Positions 17,874 to 26,122 of a DNA stretch of 35,535 bases are shown here, one piece after another. The position numbers and the translations under genes were made by a program. This DNA is from an uncultured Clostridia bacterium (GTDB taxonomy: Bacteria > Bacillota > Clostridia > Oscillospirales > Ruminococcaceae). How positions within the stretch are numbered: the first letter of the stretch is position 1; the number at the start of each line of letters is the position of its first letter. The stretch lies in the NCBI GenBank assembly GCA_947628405.1, contig CANQZR010000008.1, positions 1-35,535 of the forward strand, in the 5' to 3' direction. The notes beneath the pieces were generated by a model, which was given only the letters and a program-made list of their open reading frames with translations, was not told the origin of the DNA and ran no database searches.

Positions 17874-19937
17874 TTATTTGTGCCTGCTTCCAATGATAGA
17901 AAGACTGCAAAAATAAGTTATTAAAAAATATCCGCCGTATATTATCAATACAACTAAAGAAGTAAAAATAACAGATTCAACTATTTTTTCTGTTCCGAAA
18001 ACTTCAAGAATAAACATAGCAAATTTCATTCCAAAAATTGAATGTACTGCTGCAAGCAGCATTGGCAGAAGAAAAAATATTCCTGTTTGCCTGAAAAGTG
18101 AGCGTGAAATTTCTTTTTCTTCTGTTCCTATTTTCCTTAAAATTTCGTATCTTCGCACACTGTCAACGCTTTCAGAAAGTTCCTTTAACGCAAGCACCGC
18201 GCCGCATGAGATAAGAAATACCAGCCCTATATAAAGTCCAAGAAGTGCAGCCATTGCGCCAAGACCTATTGTAGCTTCAGCAATATCAATGCGAGTATTT
18301 GAGGAAAAATACCAGTTCGTTTCAGCAGGATCGGCAAGCTTCCCAGCATAAACGCTGTCAAACACTTTTTCGTAATTTTCTTTAAATCTTTCTTCCGCAG
18401 CATATTTTTCATCCTTGCCCTCCGCAGCATAATTTCCGATAAAATAATCTCTTCCGAGATCGTAATTTCCGATAATTTCATCGGGAACGATAAAAATTCC
18501 TGAGTTAATATGCTGTGAGCCGATCTCAACAAAACCGTCCTGACATTCCATAAATTTCGGTTTCAATTTTTGCCCGAATAGTGTAATTCCTCCGCCGCTT
18601 GCAAGAATATTATCGCGTATTTCTTTCATTGACTTAAAATCACAGATCAAAACATACTCATCTTTTCCAAGGGTAAATTTTTCATTTCCGTAAAGTTCTG
18701 CAAGTTTGTTATAATCGCTTAATTTTACAATATCCTCCGGGTAATCAGTTCCAAGAAACGGTGAAGTTTTTTGCAATTGTTTTAAAATTTCTTCGCCTGC
18801 ATAATCCGCAAGCGTAAATTCGTCGGTTTGGTAACATTTTAAATGAACATATTCAGAAACATTTTCAAGTGGGTCAATTCCTGCATTTTCATATTCTTCA
18901 AAAATATCCGTGTGCAAAATTTCTCCATTATATTTTTCAGAGTAATCCATTTCAAAATCTACAGGAGCAAGCTCGTTCAGATTTGCATTCATAGAATTTC
19001 TAACCGAAAACGCAGAGGAAAGAGTGCAAATTGTCACAAAAAGCATTAAACAAATTACCGTCATTGAAATTACCGTTGTATTTATTTTGCTGCTTATCTG
19101 CCTGAATGTAAAGCAGTTAAGACTTCGGAAATATACGCTTTTTGACGATTGAACGATATGCAGAAGAAGTCCGGAAACCGACCAGAAAATAAGAAATGTT
19201 GAAATTATTCCAACGATTATCATTCCAACAAGAATTTTATTTGAAAGATATTCTGATCTTGTTGTGACCCTATAATAAGCATATCCGAGAGCAATTGCTG
19301 AAATTATAAAAATGGTCGTGCAAAAAGCAGGATTTTTTAATTTCATTTTTTCTGATCTTTTATCCGACTGCATTAGATCTATCAGCTTGCATCTGCTTAT
19401 CATAATGCTGTTGAATATCATTACAACAACATACATTACCCCAAAATAAATTATTGTTTTTATAATTGCTTCAGAGGAAATATTAAAACGGTATGACGTC
19501 ATATCCGCTTCAAAAAGATTTGCCACAAGAACGCTCATCAATTGGGATAATCCCGTTCCCAAAACAAGTCCTACTGCAAGTGAACCAATTCCAATAATAA
19601 TTGTTTCTGTAAGGAGAATTGCGGAAATTTTTCCTTTCCCCATACCGAGAATAAGGTACAGCGCAAATTCTTTGTTACGGCGCTTCATTAAAAATCTGCT
19701 TGCGTAAACAATTAAAAGTCCAAGCACCGCGGAAACAAAATAACTTACTCCCGAAAGCATGGTATTTAAAAGTTCAATGATTTCTTTTGTGTTTTGCGAA
19801 ACCATCAAAAACGCTGTCTGTGAATTGATCGCATTAAAAACATAAAATACCGAGACACCTATTGCCAGCGTGAAAAAATATACCGCATAGTCGCGGATAC
19901 TTTTACGGATATTATTTATTGAAATTTTAAAGAGCAT
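17874..19937 (-). CDS. Bce-type ABC transporter permease (FtsX family)
   Basis: This 687-residue protein has the BceB layout. The N-terminus LFKISINNIRKSIRDYAVYFFTL is typical. Several transmembrane segments follow, then a large extracytoplasmic region of about 200 residues (from NMNANLNELAPVDFE to TNWYFSSNTRID), then three final segments. BceB-type permeases bind cell-wall-active peptides or their lipid II cycle targets through this domain and signal to the kinase. I start at 19937 (ATG CTC TTT) because GGAGG lies 11 bases upstream; the track start at 19970 is further back inside the ATPase gene. It overlaps the ATPase gene end by 11 bases, showing coupling. The peptide substrate is unknown. 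Confidence 0.92.
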   Translation of the reverse strand: MLFKISINNIRKSIRDYAVYFFTLAIGVSVFYVFNAINSQTAFLMVSQNTKEIIELLNTMLSGVSYFVSAVLGLLIVYASRFLMKRRNKEFALYLILGMGKGKISAILLTETIIIGIGSLAVGLVLGTGLSQLMSVLVANLFEADMTSYRFNISSEAIIKTIIYFGVMYVVVMIFNSIMISRCKLIDLMQSDKRSEKMKLKNPAFCTTIFIISAIALGYAYYRVTTRSEYLSNKILVGMIIVGIISTFLIFWSVSGLLLHIVQSSKSVYFRSLNCFTFRQISSKINTTVISMTVICLMLFVTICTLSSAFSVRNSMNANLNELAPVDFEMDYSEKYNGEILHTDIFEEYENAGIDPLENVSEYVHLKCYQTDEFTLADYAGEEILKQLQKTSPFLGTDYPEDIVKLSDYNKLAELYGNEKFTLGKDEYVLICDFKSMKEIRDNILASGGGITLFGQKLKPKFMECQDGFVEIGSQHINSGIFIVPDEIIGNYDLGRDYFIGNYAAEGKDEKYAAEERFKENYEKVFDSVYAGKLADPAETNWYFSSNTRIDIAEATIGLGAMAALLGLYIGLVFLISCGAVLALKELSESVDSVRRYEILRKIGTEEKEISRSLFRQTGIFFLLPMLLAAVHSIFGMKFAMFILEVFGTEKIVESVIFTSLVVLIIYGGYFLITYFCSLSIIGSRHK

Positions 19938-20691
19938 CGCCTGCGTCACCTCCAAGGAGAGTAATAACATCGATGATCTTATTGAAAAATTGTTTTCTTG
20001 TGTCAGAACCCTTGCTGATCTCGTTAAATATTCTGCCGTCTTTGATAAAAATTACTCTTGAAGCGTAGCTTGCTGTAAATGAATCGTGAGTTACCATCAT
20101 GATCGTTGCGCTATATTCCGTATTTAAAAAATTAAACCGCTCCAGAAGCATTTTTGCTGATCTTGAATCAAGGGCGCCGGTAGGTTCATCAGCAAGGATC
20201 ATTTTAGGATTTGTAACGATCGCTCTTGCGGAAGCAACGCGCTGTTTCTGCCCTCCGGACAGCTGATACGGATATTTTTTAAGTATGTCCAAAATATCGA
20301 GCTGCTTTGCGACCTCTTTGACCGATTTGTCAATCTGCCCGGCATTCAGTTTCTGGATTGAAAGCGCAAGGGAAATATTTTCATATGCGGTAAGCGTATC
20401 AAGCAAGCTGAAATCCTGAAAAATAAATCCTAATTTTTCACGGCGGAATTTGTTTAGTTCTTTGCCTTTTAAAGCCGTTATATCGACATCTTCAAGATAA
20501 ATATGACCGGCAGTTACTCTGTCGATAGTTGAAATGCAGTTGAGAAGCGTAGTTTTTCCGCTTCCTGACGCTCCCATTATTGCGGTAAATTCGCCGCTTT
20601 CAACGGTAAATGAAATATCGTCTATGGCTTTTGTAAGACTGGATCTGTTTCCGTAATATTTTTCAATATGTTCAATTCTTAAAAGTGACAT
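19927..20691 (-). CDS. Bce-type ABC transporter ATP-binding protein
   Basis: The 254-residue ATPase has Walker A GASGSGKTTLLNCIS (about residues 40-54), Q-loop FIFQDFSLLDTL, signature [15 protein letters not shown], Walker B MILADEPTGALD and switch His in MVTHDSF. The MacB/LolD-like sequence and the pairing with an FtsX-type permease place it in the BceA group, which powers removal of antimicrobial peptides from their targets. RBS: AGAAAGGAGAG about 8 bases before the ATG. Just upstream lie a TATAAT element and a TNACA-N4-TGTAA operator, so the transporter genes probably have their own inducible promoter. Confidence 0.93.
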   Translation of the reverse strand: MSLLRIEHIEKYYGNRSSLTKAIDDISFTVESGEFTAIMGASGSGKTTLLNCISTIDRVTAGHIYLEDVDITALKGKELNKFRREKLGFIFQDFSLLDTLTAYENISLALSIQKLNAGQIDKSVKEVAKQLDILDILKKYPYQLSGGQKQRVASARAIVTNPKMILADEPTGALDSRSAKMLLERFNFLNTEYSATIMMVTHDSFTASYASRVIFIKDGRIFNEISKGSDTRKQFFNKIIDVITLLGGDAGDAL

Positions 20692-20716
20692 ATGAACTCT
20701 CCTTTCTTTTTATTTA

Positions 20717-20745
20717 ATTATATTACGGAAATTTTTCATTGTCCT
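20717..20745 (-). promoter_or_regulatory. Candidate promoter of the Bce-type transporter operon
   Basis: On the minus strand, AGGACA (weak -35), a 17-base spacer and a perfect TATAAT (-10, 20717-20722) precede the ATPase start by about 25 bases. A weak -35 behind an activator site is what a response-regulator-driven promoter would show. Confidence 0.55.
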
Positions 20746-20762
20746 GCGTTTAATATTGTTTT

Positions 20763-20782
20763 ATATTACAATTTTGTAATAT
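20763..20782. promoter_or_regulatory. BceR-like operator (TTACA-N4-TGTAA)
   Basis: ATATTACAATTTTGTAATAT is a 9-2-9 inverted repeat. Its core TTACAATTTTGTAA matches the published Bce-type regulator consensus TNACA-N4-TGTAA. It overlaps the kinase stop codon and ends about 20 bases upstream of the weak -35 of the transporter promoter, suitable for activation by the adjacent response regulator. Confidence 0.75.
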
Positions 20783-21798
20783 TAGCTGAATTTGTAAAAA
20801 TCATTTTTTTGAAAAATTATTTCAAATTCGGTAAATTTATTCCTTTCGGAAATTACTTTTACCGAATGTCCTAATCTGCCGCAAAGATTTTTGACGATAT
20901 ATAATCCCATTCCGGTGGATCTGGCACCGTTTCTTCCGTTTTCACCGGTGAATGATTTATTGAAAATATACGGAATGTCATTCTCCGGAATACCGATCCC
21001 GTTGTCCTTGTAGTGAAGAATTACTTTATCGGAAAATTCTTCTGCCGAAATAGTTATTTCCGGCTCACGTTCAGGGGAAAAGAATTTTATGCTGTTTGCC
21101 ATAAACTGTTCTAAAATAAATTCGAGCCATTTGCCGTCGGTAAGAACATTTATATCCAGCCCTGATGTGCAGATAGATACATTGTGAAGCAGCAGCGTTT
21201 CACGGTGTTTTAATGCAATGTTGGATACTGTTCTTTTCAGAGATGTTTCCTTTATCAGATAATCTTTTTCCGCATTTTCCGAGCGCGCATAATAAAGTAC
21301 GGTGTCAATGTAACTATCTATCTTCATAAGCTGCTCAATAAATTTTTCATTTATTTCTGATCTGTTGTTGTGCGCCATAAGCTGCAAACTTGACACAGGA
21401 AGTTTTATTTCATGCACCCAAAGTTCGATAAATTCACGAAATTCGGCAGAATTGTTCCTGTATACGGCAACATTTTCACACATTGATTTTACTGCTTCAC
21501 GAATTACTTCAAAGAATAATTTTCCTTCTGCAAAAGAGGGAATTTCTATCATTTCGGAGATCAAAAATTTCTGATCGAGATTTTCCAGCTTGCTTTTCAG
21601 ACTGTCATAAAAATATTTTTTTCGGAAAAATTCCCATGATTCATTTATAGCGACCATAAGCAAAAAGATAATTCCTGTAATTAATTTTAATTGATTTTCT
21701 GCATGGAAAGCCTGCATAAATATAAAAATCATTCCGTATGTCACTATGTATGAAATATATAAAAATATCCTGTCTTTAAAAAATTCAGTTATTTTCAT
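20782..21798 (-). CDS. Intramembrane-sensing histidine kinase, BceS-like
   Basis: The 338-residue kinase has two transmembrane segments near the N-terminus (IFLYISYIVTYGMIFIFMQ and ITGIIFLLMVAI) separated by only about ten residues, with no extracellular sensor. That is the hallmark of BceS-type kinases, which take their signal from the partner permease. The phosphoacceptor is in LWVHEIKLPVSS (about residue 128), the N box is QFMANSIKF, G1 is DNGIGIP and G2 is TGMGLYIVKN. It overlaps the response-regulator gene by 4 bases (ATGA) and is followed by the operator and ABC genes. Confidence 0.92.
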   Translation of the reverse strand: MKITEFFKDRIFLYISYIVTYGMIFIFMQAFHAENQLKLITGIIFLLMVAINESWEFFRKKYFYDSLKSKLENLDQKFLISEMIEIPSFAEGKLFFEVIREAVKSMCENVAVYRNNSAEFREFIELWVHEIKLPVSSLQLMAHNNRSEINEKFIEQLMKIDSYIDTVLYYARSENAEKDYLIKETSLKRTVSNIALKHRETLLLHNVSICTSGLDINVLTDGKWLEFILEQFMANSIKFFSPEREPEITISAEEFSDKVILHYKDNGIGIPENDIPYIFNKSFTGENGRNGARSTGMGLYIVKNLCGRLGHSVKVISERNKFTEFEIIFQKNDFYKFS

Positions 21799-22457
21799 TT
21801 TAAAATATACCCCTGTTTCTTTCGTGTTTCTACGGCATCACAGCAGCCGGCGTCTGAAAGTTTGGCGCGAAGCCTGCTGACATTTACCGTAAGAGCATTG
21901 TCATTTATAAATTCATCATTATCCCATAGTGCGGTCATAAGCGCGTCACGGGTAACTATCTCGCCTTGTCTGTCCAGCAAAAGCTGAAAAATTATCATTT
22001 CATTTTTAGTCAGGATAATTTCATTATTTTCCGAAATTAGTGAGCCTTTTGCAGGATTTACGCTCCAGCCGCGGTAAGTTTGATTTGACGTGTATTTAGA
22101 ATAACGCTTCAGTACGGCTGAAATCCTCAATAAAAGAATTGTGGGATCATACGGCTTTGTAATATAATCGTCAGCGCCGTAACTCAAGGAAAGCACCTCG
22201 TCGGTTTCAGACGTCCTGCTTGTGACCATTATAACGGGAATATCAGAGCTGCGGCGTATTTCTTTAAGGATCATTTCTCCGTTTAATTCCGGCAGATTTA
22301 TATCCAAAAGAAGCAGATCCGCATCTGACGAAATAATTTTTTCTGCCGGAGATTTGAAGTCCGTAAGTTCTTCCGTCAGATATCCTGCATTTTCCAGAAG
22401 TTTGGAAAGTTCATCGCGAATTGACCGATCGTCCTCAACAATATATATCTTTTTCAT
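21795..22457 (-). CDS. Response regulator, OmpR/BceR-like
   Basis: The 220-residue regulator has a receiver domain with the acidic pair EDD (residues 8-10), phosphoacceptor Asp in DLLLLDINLP (about residue 52), T/S in MVTSRTSE and Lys in DYITKPYDP. A C-terminal winged-helix DNA-binding domain (about residues 125-220, ending ALTVNVSRLRAKL...ETRKKQGYILK) follows. GGAGG lies 5 bases before the ATG. The regulator starts the operon and probably activates the transporter promoter through the TTACA-N4-TGTAA site. The operon order regulator-kinase-ATPase-permease is the standard Bce arrangement. Confidence 0.93.
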   Translation of the reverse strand: MKKIYIVEDDRSIRDELSKLLENAGYLTEELTDFKSPAEKIISSDADLLLLDINLPELNGEMILKEIRRSSDIPVIMVTSRTSETDEVLSLSYGADDYITKPYDPTILLLRISAVLKRYSKYTSNQTYRGWSVNPAKGSLISENNEIILTKNEMIIFQLLLDRQGEIVTRDALMTALWDNDEFINDNALTVNVSRLRAKLSDAGCCDAVETRKKQGYILK

Positions 22458-22511
22458 ATTTTCCTCCGGATCATTTATTAAATTTCAGAACAGCAATTAT
22501 TATGATTATAG

Positions 22512-22540
22512 ATTATAACATACTGTTTTAAAAATTGCAA
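22512..22540 (-). promoter_or_regulatory. SigA-type promoter of the two-component operon
   Basis: On the minus strand TTGCAA (22535-22540), a 17-base spacer and a perfect TATAAT (22512-22517) lie about 55 bases upstream of the response-regulator start. No other gene lies in this interval. Confidence 0.75.
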
Positions 22541-22544
22541 GCAT

Positions 22545-22590
22545 AAAATAAAAGTTCTGCGTACAGTGAAGTACACAGAACTTTTATTTT
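22545..22590. terminator. Intrinsic terminator after the Feo operon
   Basis: AAAATAAAAGTTCTGCGTAC and GTACACAGAACTTTTATTTT pair along 20 positions with one mismatch and a 6-base loop. It lies 65 bases after the last gene of the Feo operon and directly upstream of the two-component promoter. A/T-rich ends give a U-rich tail on both strands. Confidence 0.85.
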
Positions 22591-22654
22591 AATTCTTATT
22601 TATAAAATTTTTATTCAGAGAAAAAAGTACAAGCAGAATTTAAAATTATCATTT

Positions 22655-22843
22655 TTATTTTATTGCTTTCTTTTTTTCGCTGTGGCAAATTGCCGAATTT
22701 GGACAACAGCCGCAGCTTCCTCCGCAGGAGGATCTGCCGTTCCTTTTGTCTTTTTTCATGCCCGAAATTATAAGAGCAATAACAAGTATCAGAATTATTG
22801 CGGCAATTATTGTACCGAAATTTACAGTTAAAAATTCTGCCAT
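22655..22843 (-). CDS. FeoB-associated Cys-rich membrane protein
   Basis: A 62-residue protein with an N-terminal transmembrane helix (GTIIAAIILILVIALIISGM, about residues 10-29), a basic stretch KKDKRNG and then a cysteine cluster SSCGGSCGCCPNSAIC holding five cysteines. This fits the FeoB-associated cysteine-rich family (PF12669-like), small proteins coded next to feoB that may handle or sense iron near the pore; the mechanism is not established. It follows feoB after 33 bases with AAGGAGGAAA just upstream. It is the last gene of the operon. Confidence 0.88.
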   Translation of the reverse strand: MAEFLTVNFGTIIAAIILILVIALIISGMKKDKRNGRSSCGGSCGCCPNSAICHSEKKKAIK

Positions 22844-22876
22844 GGTAATTTCCTCCTTCGGATAATTTTGAATATA

Positions 22877-25075
22877 TCAGGCTTTTGCTTTTATGCGGAC
22901 TTTGGTCGTCAGACGGCTGCTTTCCTTGTAAGGTCTTGCAAGCATATAGATCATGAAAGCAAGTATCGCTATTGCAAATATAAGACCTATAACATTTACA
23001 TTTCCCGTGAAAAGAAGTCCGAACTGATAAACAATAAGTGAAATTGCGTATGCGAACAAGCATTGATATGCAATTGCAAAAGCAGTCCATTTTGCACTGT
23101 TCATTTCACGTCTGATAGCGCCTATTGCTGCAAAACATGGAGCGCAGAGAAGATTGAATATAAGGAATGAATATCCTGCCAGTGCGGAAAATTCTGCTGC
23201 AAGGCTGCCCCAGATCTCATCGCCGTTTTCGGAAACTTCTTCTGCAAAGTGATAAAGCGAACCATATGTGGCAACGACGTTTTCCTTGGCAATAAGTCCT
23301 GTAACAGCTGCAACAGCAGCTTTCCAGTCGCCCCAGCCGAGAGGCGCAAATATCCATGCTATTGCTCCGCCGATCTTTGAAAGTATAGAGTTATCTATTT
23401 CTTCGACCATGCCGAAGCTGCCGTTTTCAACGCCGAATCCCATTAAGAACCAGAGCACGATAGTCGAAAGAAGTATTATCGTTCCCGCTTTTTTGATGAA
23501 TGACCAGCCGCGCTCCCACATTGAGCGGAGAACATTTCCAACGGTAGGAAGATGATATGCCGGAAGCTCCATTACAAACGGTGCAGGATCGCCTGCGAAC
23601 ATTTTTGTTTTTTTCAGGATAATTCCCGAAATTATTATCGCCGCAACACCTATGAAATATGCCGAGACTGCTACCCAGCCTGCGTTGTTGAAAAGTGCGC
23701 CTGCAATAAGTCCGATTATGGGGAGCTTTGCACCGCAGGGGATAAATGTGGTAGTCATTATCGTCATGCGCCTGTCGCGTTCGTTTTCAATTGTCCTTGA
23801 AGCCATTATTCCCGGAACGCCGCAGCCTGTGCCTATAAGCATAGGAATGAATGATTTTCCTGAAAGACCGAACTTGCGGAAGATCCTGTCCATTACGAAC
23901 GCGATACGCGCCATATATCCGCAGGATTCCAGAAATGCAAGGAATATGAACAGTACAAGCATCTGCGGAACGAATCCAAGGACCGCACCTACGCCGCCGA
24001 TTATTCCGTCAAGAATAAGACTTTGCAGCCAGTCTGCGCAGCCGATACTGTTAAGAAGATTTTCAACAATTACGGGAATACCAGGTATCCAGATGCTTTC
24101 TATACCGAATAAATGCCAGCCGTCACCGAAAACGCCGTCATTTGCCCAGTCTGTCGCCCATGTTCCCACAGTGGTTACCGAAACATAATAAACAATAAAC
24201 ATTACTACTGCGAAGATCGGCAGGGCAAGTATTCGGTTTGTGACTATCTTGTCTATTTTATCGGAAATTGTCAGGCTGCCTTTGCTTTTCTTGGTATAAC
24301 AGCCTTTGATAATGGAAGCGATATAAATGTAGCGTTCATTGGTGATTATGCTTTCGGAATCGTCGTCCATTTCTTTTTCCGCAGCAGTAATGTCAGTTTC
24401 GATATGTGCCTTTTTATCTTCGGGGATATTGAGCATTTCAAGCACTTTGTCGTCACGCTCGAAGATCTTTATTGCATACCATCTTTGCTGTTCTTCCGGA
24501 ATGTCATGCAGTACAGCTTCTTCGATGTGGGCGATAGCGTGTTCAACGCAGCCGCAGAAGCTGTGCTGGGGGATAGAGGGGGACATGGCTTTTGCAGCTT
24601 CAACAGCAGCTTCGGCGGCTTTTGTTATGCCCTCGTTTTTAAGGGCGGAAATTTCCATGACCTTGCAGCCAAGTTCTTTTGCAAGCTGTTCGGTGTTTAT
24701 TTTGTCACCGTTTTTGCGGACAACGTCCATCATATTTATAGCAACTACAACAGGTATGCCCAGTTCTACAAGCTGGGTGGTAAGATAAAGATTGCGTTCA
24801 AGATTGGTACCGTCAATGATGTTAAGTATGGCGTCGGGACGTTCACTGATAAGGTAATTCCTTGCAACTACTTCTTCAAGCGTATAGGGCGAAAGTGAAT
24901 AAATTCCCGGAAGGTCTGTGATGATAACATCTTTCTGACCTTTCAGACGTCCCTCCTTTTTTTCTACTGTAACGCCGGGCCAGTTTCCAACAAATTGATT
25001 TGAACCTGTCAGGGCGTTGAAAAGCGTTGTCTTGCCGCAGTTTGGATTGCCGGCAAGAGCGATTCTGATCTCCAT
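22877..25075 (-). CDS. feoB: Ferrous iron transport protein B
   Basis: FeoB is the GTP-dependent Fe(II) permease of the cytoplasmic membrane. The N-terminal G domain has G1 GNPNCGKTTLFNALTG, the switch region VGNWPGVTVEKKEG, G3 DLPGIYSLSPYT, G4 NMMDVV and G5-like SALKNEG. A helical GDP-dissociation-inhibitor-like domain follows, then two Gate regions with about ten membrane segments (for example LGFVPQMLVLFIFLAFLESCGYMAR and GTGCGVPGIMASR). I start at 25075, because AAGGA is 7 bases before it and only 1 base before the ATG at 25081; the length is then 732 residues. Two operator-like palindromes lie just upstream, suggesting iron-controlled internal initiation. Confidence 0.96.
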   Translation of the reverse strand: MEIRIALAGNPNCGKTTLFNALTGSNQFVGNWPGVTVEKKEGRLKGQKDVIITDLPGIYSLSPYTLEEVVARNYLISERPDAILNIIDGTNLERNLYLTTQLVELGIPVVVAINMMDVVRKNGDKINTEQLAKELGCKVMEISALKNEGITKAAEAAVEAAKAMSPSIPQHSFCGCVEHAIAHIEEAVLHDIPEEQQRWYAIKIFERDDKVLEMLNIPEDKKAHIETDITAAEKEMDDDSESIITNERYIYIASIIKGCYTKKSKGSLTISDKIDKIVTNRILALPIFAVVMFIVYYVSVTTVGTWATDWANDGVFGDGWHLFGIESIWIPGIPVIVENLLNSIGCADWLQSLILDGIIGGVGAVLGFVPQMLVLFIFLAFLESCGYMARIAFVMDRIFRKFGLSGKSFIPMLIGTGCGVPGIMASRTIENERDRRMTIMTTTFIPCGAKLPIIGLIAGALFNNAGWVAVSAYFIGVAAIIISGIILKKTKMFAGDPAPFVMELPAYHLPTVGNVLRSMWERGWSFIKKAGTIILLSTIVLWFLMGFGVENGSFGMVEEIDNSILSKIGGAIAWIFAPLGWGDWKAAVAAVTGLIAKENVVATYGSLYHFAEEVSENGDEIWGSLAAEFSALAGYSFLIFNLLCAPCFAAIGAIRREMNSAKWTAFAIAYQCLFAYAISLIVYQFGLLFTGNVNVIGLIFAIAILAFMIYMLARPYKESSRLTTKVRIKAKA

Positions 25076-25088
25076 AAACATTTCCTTT

Positions 25089-25104
25089 CTTAGCGTTTGC
25101 TAAC
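25089..25104. promoter_or_regulatory. Feo palindrome 1 (GTTA-N8-TAAC type), upstream of feoB
   Basis: CTTAGCGTTTGCTAAC lies 13 bases before the feoB ATG. It matches the other four boxes except for the first base. The inner TTAGC/GCTAA arms are perfectly complementary. Confidence 0.65.
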
Positions 25105-25130
25105 TAAAATTTACTATTTTGCAAAAATCT

Positions 25131-25146
25131 GTTATATATGTCTAAC
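25131..25146. promoter_or_regulatory. Feo palindrome 2, between feoA and feoB
   Basis: GTTATATATGTCTAAC has the same 16-base GTTA-N8-TAAC form. It lies 15 bases after the feoA stop and overlaps a weak possible -35 (TAGACA on the minus strand). It is the poorest inner match of the five. Confidence 0.5.
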
Positions 25147-25161
25147 TCTTGTGCAAAAAAA

Positions 25162-25383
25162 TCAAGCTGTCTCAATGTTTTCGGCATCTGCTTTTCTCAA
25201 AGAAAGTTCATATCCGCGGACTGTGATCTCTATAGGATCGCCGAGAGGAGCGACTTTACGGATATAGACTTCTGTCCCTTTGGTTATGCCCATATCCATT
25301 ATCCGGCGTTTGACGGCACCTTCGCCGCAAAGTTTTTTTACGGTCACGGTCTGTCCCACCTTTGCTTCTTTAAGTGTTGACAT
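25162..25383 (-). CDS. feoA: FeoA family protein, second copy
   Basis: A 73-residue SH3-like FeoA protein, which binds and supports FeoB at the inner membrane face. Typical segments are LKEAKVGQTVTVKKLCGEGAVKRRIMDMGITKGTEV and the end GDPIEITVRGYELSLRKADAENI. This copy keeps the RRIMDMGI pattern of classical FeoA and is the one closest to feoB. GGAGG lies 7 bases before the ATG. It is 30 bases downstream of the other feoA gene, so both are probably read from one transcript. Confidence 0.93.
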   Translation of the reverse strand: MSTLKEAKVGQTVTVKKLCGEGAVKRRIMDMGITKGTEVYIRKVAPLGDPIEITVRGYELSLRKADAENIETA

Positions 25384-25413
25384 TTCAATACCTCCATTAT
25401 ATGTAAAATTTTA

Positions 25414-25623
25414 TCATACCATTATCTTGTTTGCCATTTCTTTTGAAACGGCAACACGGGAATCCTTTACATTAACGATAACATTTCCGCTGATCTCGTT
25501 GATTATCGTAACTGTTCCGCCGACAACAAATCCGAGATTTTCGAGAAATTTTTTTGTTTCAGGATTTCCGCCTATCTTTTTGATAATGTTTTCTTCGCCT
25601 GCATTAGCCAGACTCAAAGGCAT
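25414..25623 (-). CDS. feoA: FeoA family protein, first copy
   Basis: A 69-residue FeoA-like protein (LSLANAGEENIIKKIGGNPETKKFLENLGFVVGGTVTIINEISGNVIVNVKDSRVAVSKEMANKIMV). It differs clearly from the second copy: the KKFLENLGF part replaces RRIMDMGI. The pair is therefore an old duplication rather than a recent copy. Two tandem feoA genes ahead of feoB are common in Clostridia. GGAGGAATAT precedes the ATG. Its promoter carries two palindromic boxes. Whether the two FeoA forms act together as a complex on FeoB is not known from sequence. Confidence 0.9.
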   Translation of the reverse strand: MPLSLANAGEENIIKKIGGNPETKKFLENLGFVVGGTVTIINEISGNVIVNVKDSRVAVSKEMANKIMV

Positions 25624-25656
25624 AATATATTCCTCCGTATTAAAAGTGAAATAATA

Positions 25657-25672
25657 GTTAGTTTTAACTAAC
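25657..25672. promoter_or_regulatory. Feo palindrome 3, in the feoA leader
   Basis: GTTAGTTTTAACTAAC is a near-perfect palindrome (TAGTTAGTT-TT-AACTAACTA when extended). It lies about 43 bases downstream of the promoter -10, in the transcribed leader, 33 bases before the feoA start. Confidence 0.75.
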
Positions 25673-25690
25673 TAAAATCCCTTAAAATAA

Positions 25691-25706
25691 GTTAACTTTC
25701 GCTAAC
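25691..25706. promoter_or_regulatory. Feo palindrome 4, at the feoA transcription start
   Basis: GTTAACTTTCGCTAAC lies 8 bases downstream of the -10 element, so it should cover the transcription start. A bound repressor would block initiation. Confidence 0.75.
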
Positions 25707-25714
25707 CAAATAAT

Positions 25715-25743
25715 ATGATACTCTTTTTAAATTAAAATGTCAA
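25715..25743 (-). promoter_or_regulatory. SigA-type promoter of feoA-feoA-feoB
   Basis: On the minus strand a perfect TTGACA (25738-25743), a 17-base spacer and TATCAT (25715-25720). Palindromes 3 and 4 lie just downstream. Confidence 0.8.
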
Positions 25744-25820
25744 TAGGGTATATAAAATTCCGTGAATTTTATAACTAAAATTTACTTGCCGGGGAATGAT
25801 TTTGTGCATTTAGCATAAAA

Positions 25821-26105
25821 TTATTGCCTGCAATACTGTTCCAGAACGGATCTAAGAGCATTAACACTTGCATTATGTATTCTTGCTACAGGAATATTGC
25901 GCTTTGACGATCTCTGATTTACGCTCGTTACCATTTTATGAGAGCAAGTATTTGTAAATACTACCATAAGATCCGGATCGCCGAGTTTGTTTTCAAAATC
26001 CGATGGTATATGCGTAAACACTTTTGCCTTGCAGTTATAAGAGCGGCAGATATCCTTATAACGCGACGCCATACGATCGTTGCCTCCGATCACAACAACG
26101 CTCAT
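25821..26105 (-). CDS. DUF2325 domain protein
   Basis: The 94-residue product matches what I recall of DUF2325: VVVIGGNDRMASRYKDICRSYNCKAKVFTH at the N-terminus, a nucleotide-binding-like start, then LMVVFTNTCSHKMV and a VARIHNASVNALRSVLEQ end. Conserved polar residues (Asp9, the Cys-Ser-His cluster near residue 54) could bind a metal or ligand, but the function is not known to me. The gene lies directly upstream of the feo cluster, on the same strand, with its own promoter and a palindrome of the same type. It is therefore probably part of the same metal response. AAGGAGG lies 7 bases before the ATG. Confidence 0.85.
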   Translation of the reverse strand: MSVVVIGGNDRMASRYKDICRSYNCKAKVFTHIPSDFENKLGDPDLMVVFTNTCSHKMVTSVNQRSSKRNIPVARIHNASVNALRSVLEQYCRQ

Positions 26106-26122
26106 ATTTTCACCTCCTTGCA

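Noticed and set aside
24113-24898. 261-residue plus-strand ORF
   Set aside because: It is a shadow on the opposite strand of feoB, whose GTPase and Gate motifs are complete; no ribosome site precedes it.
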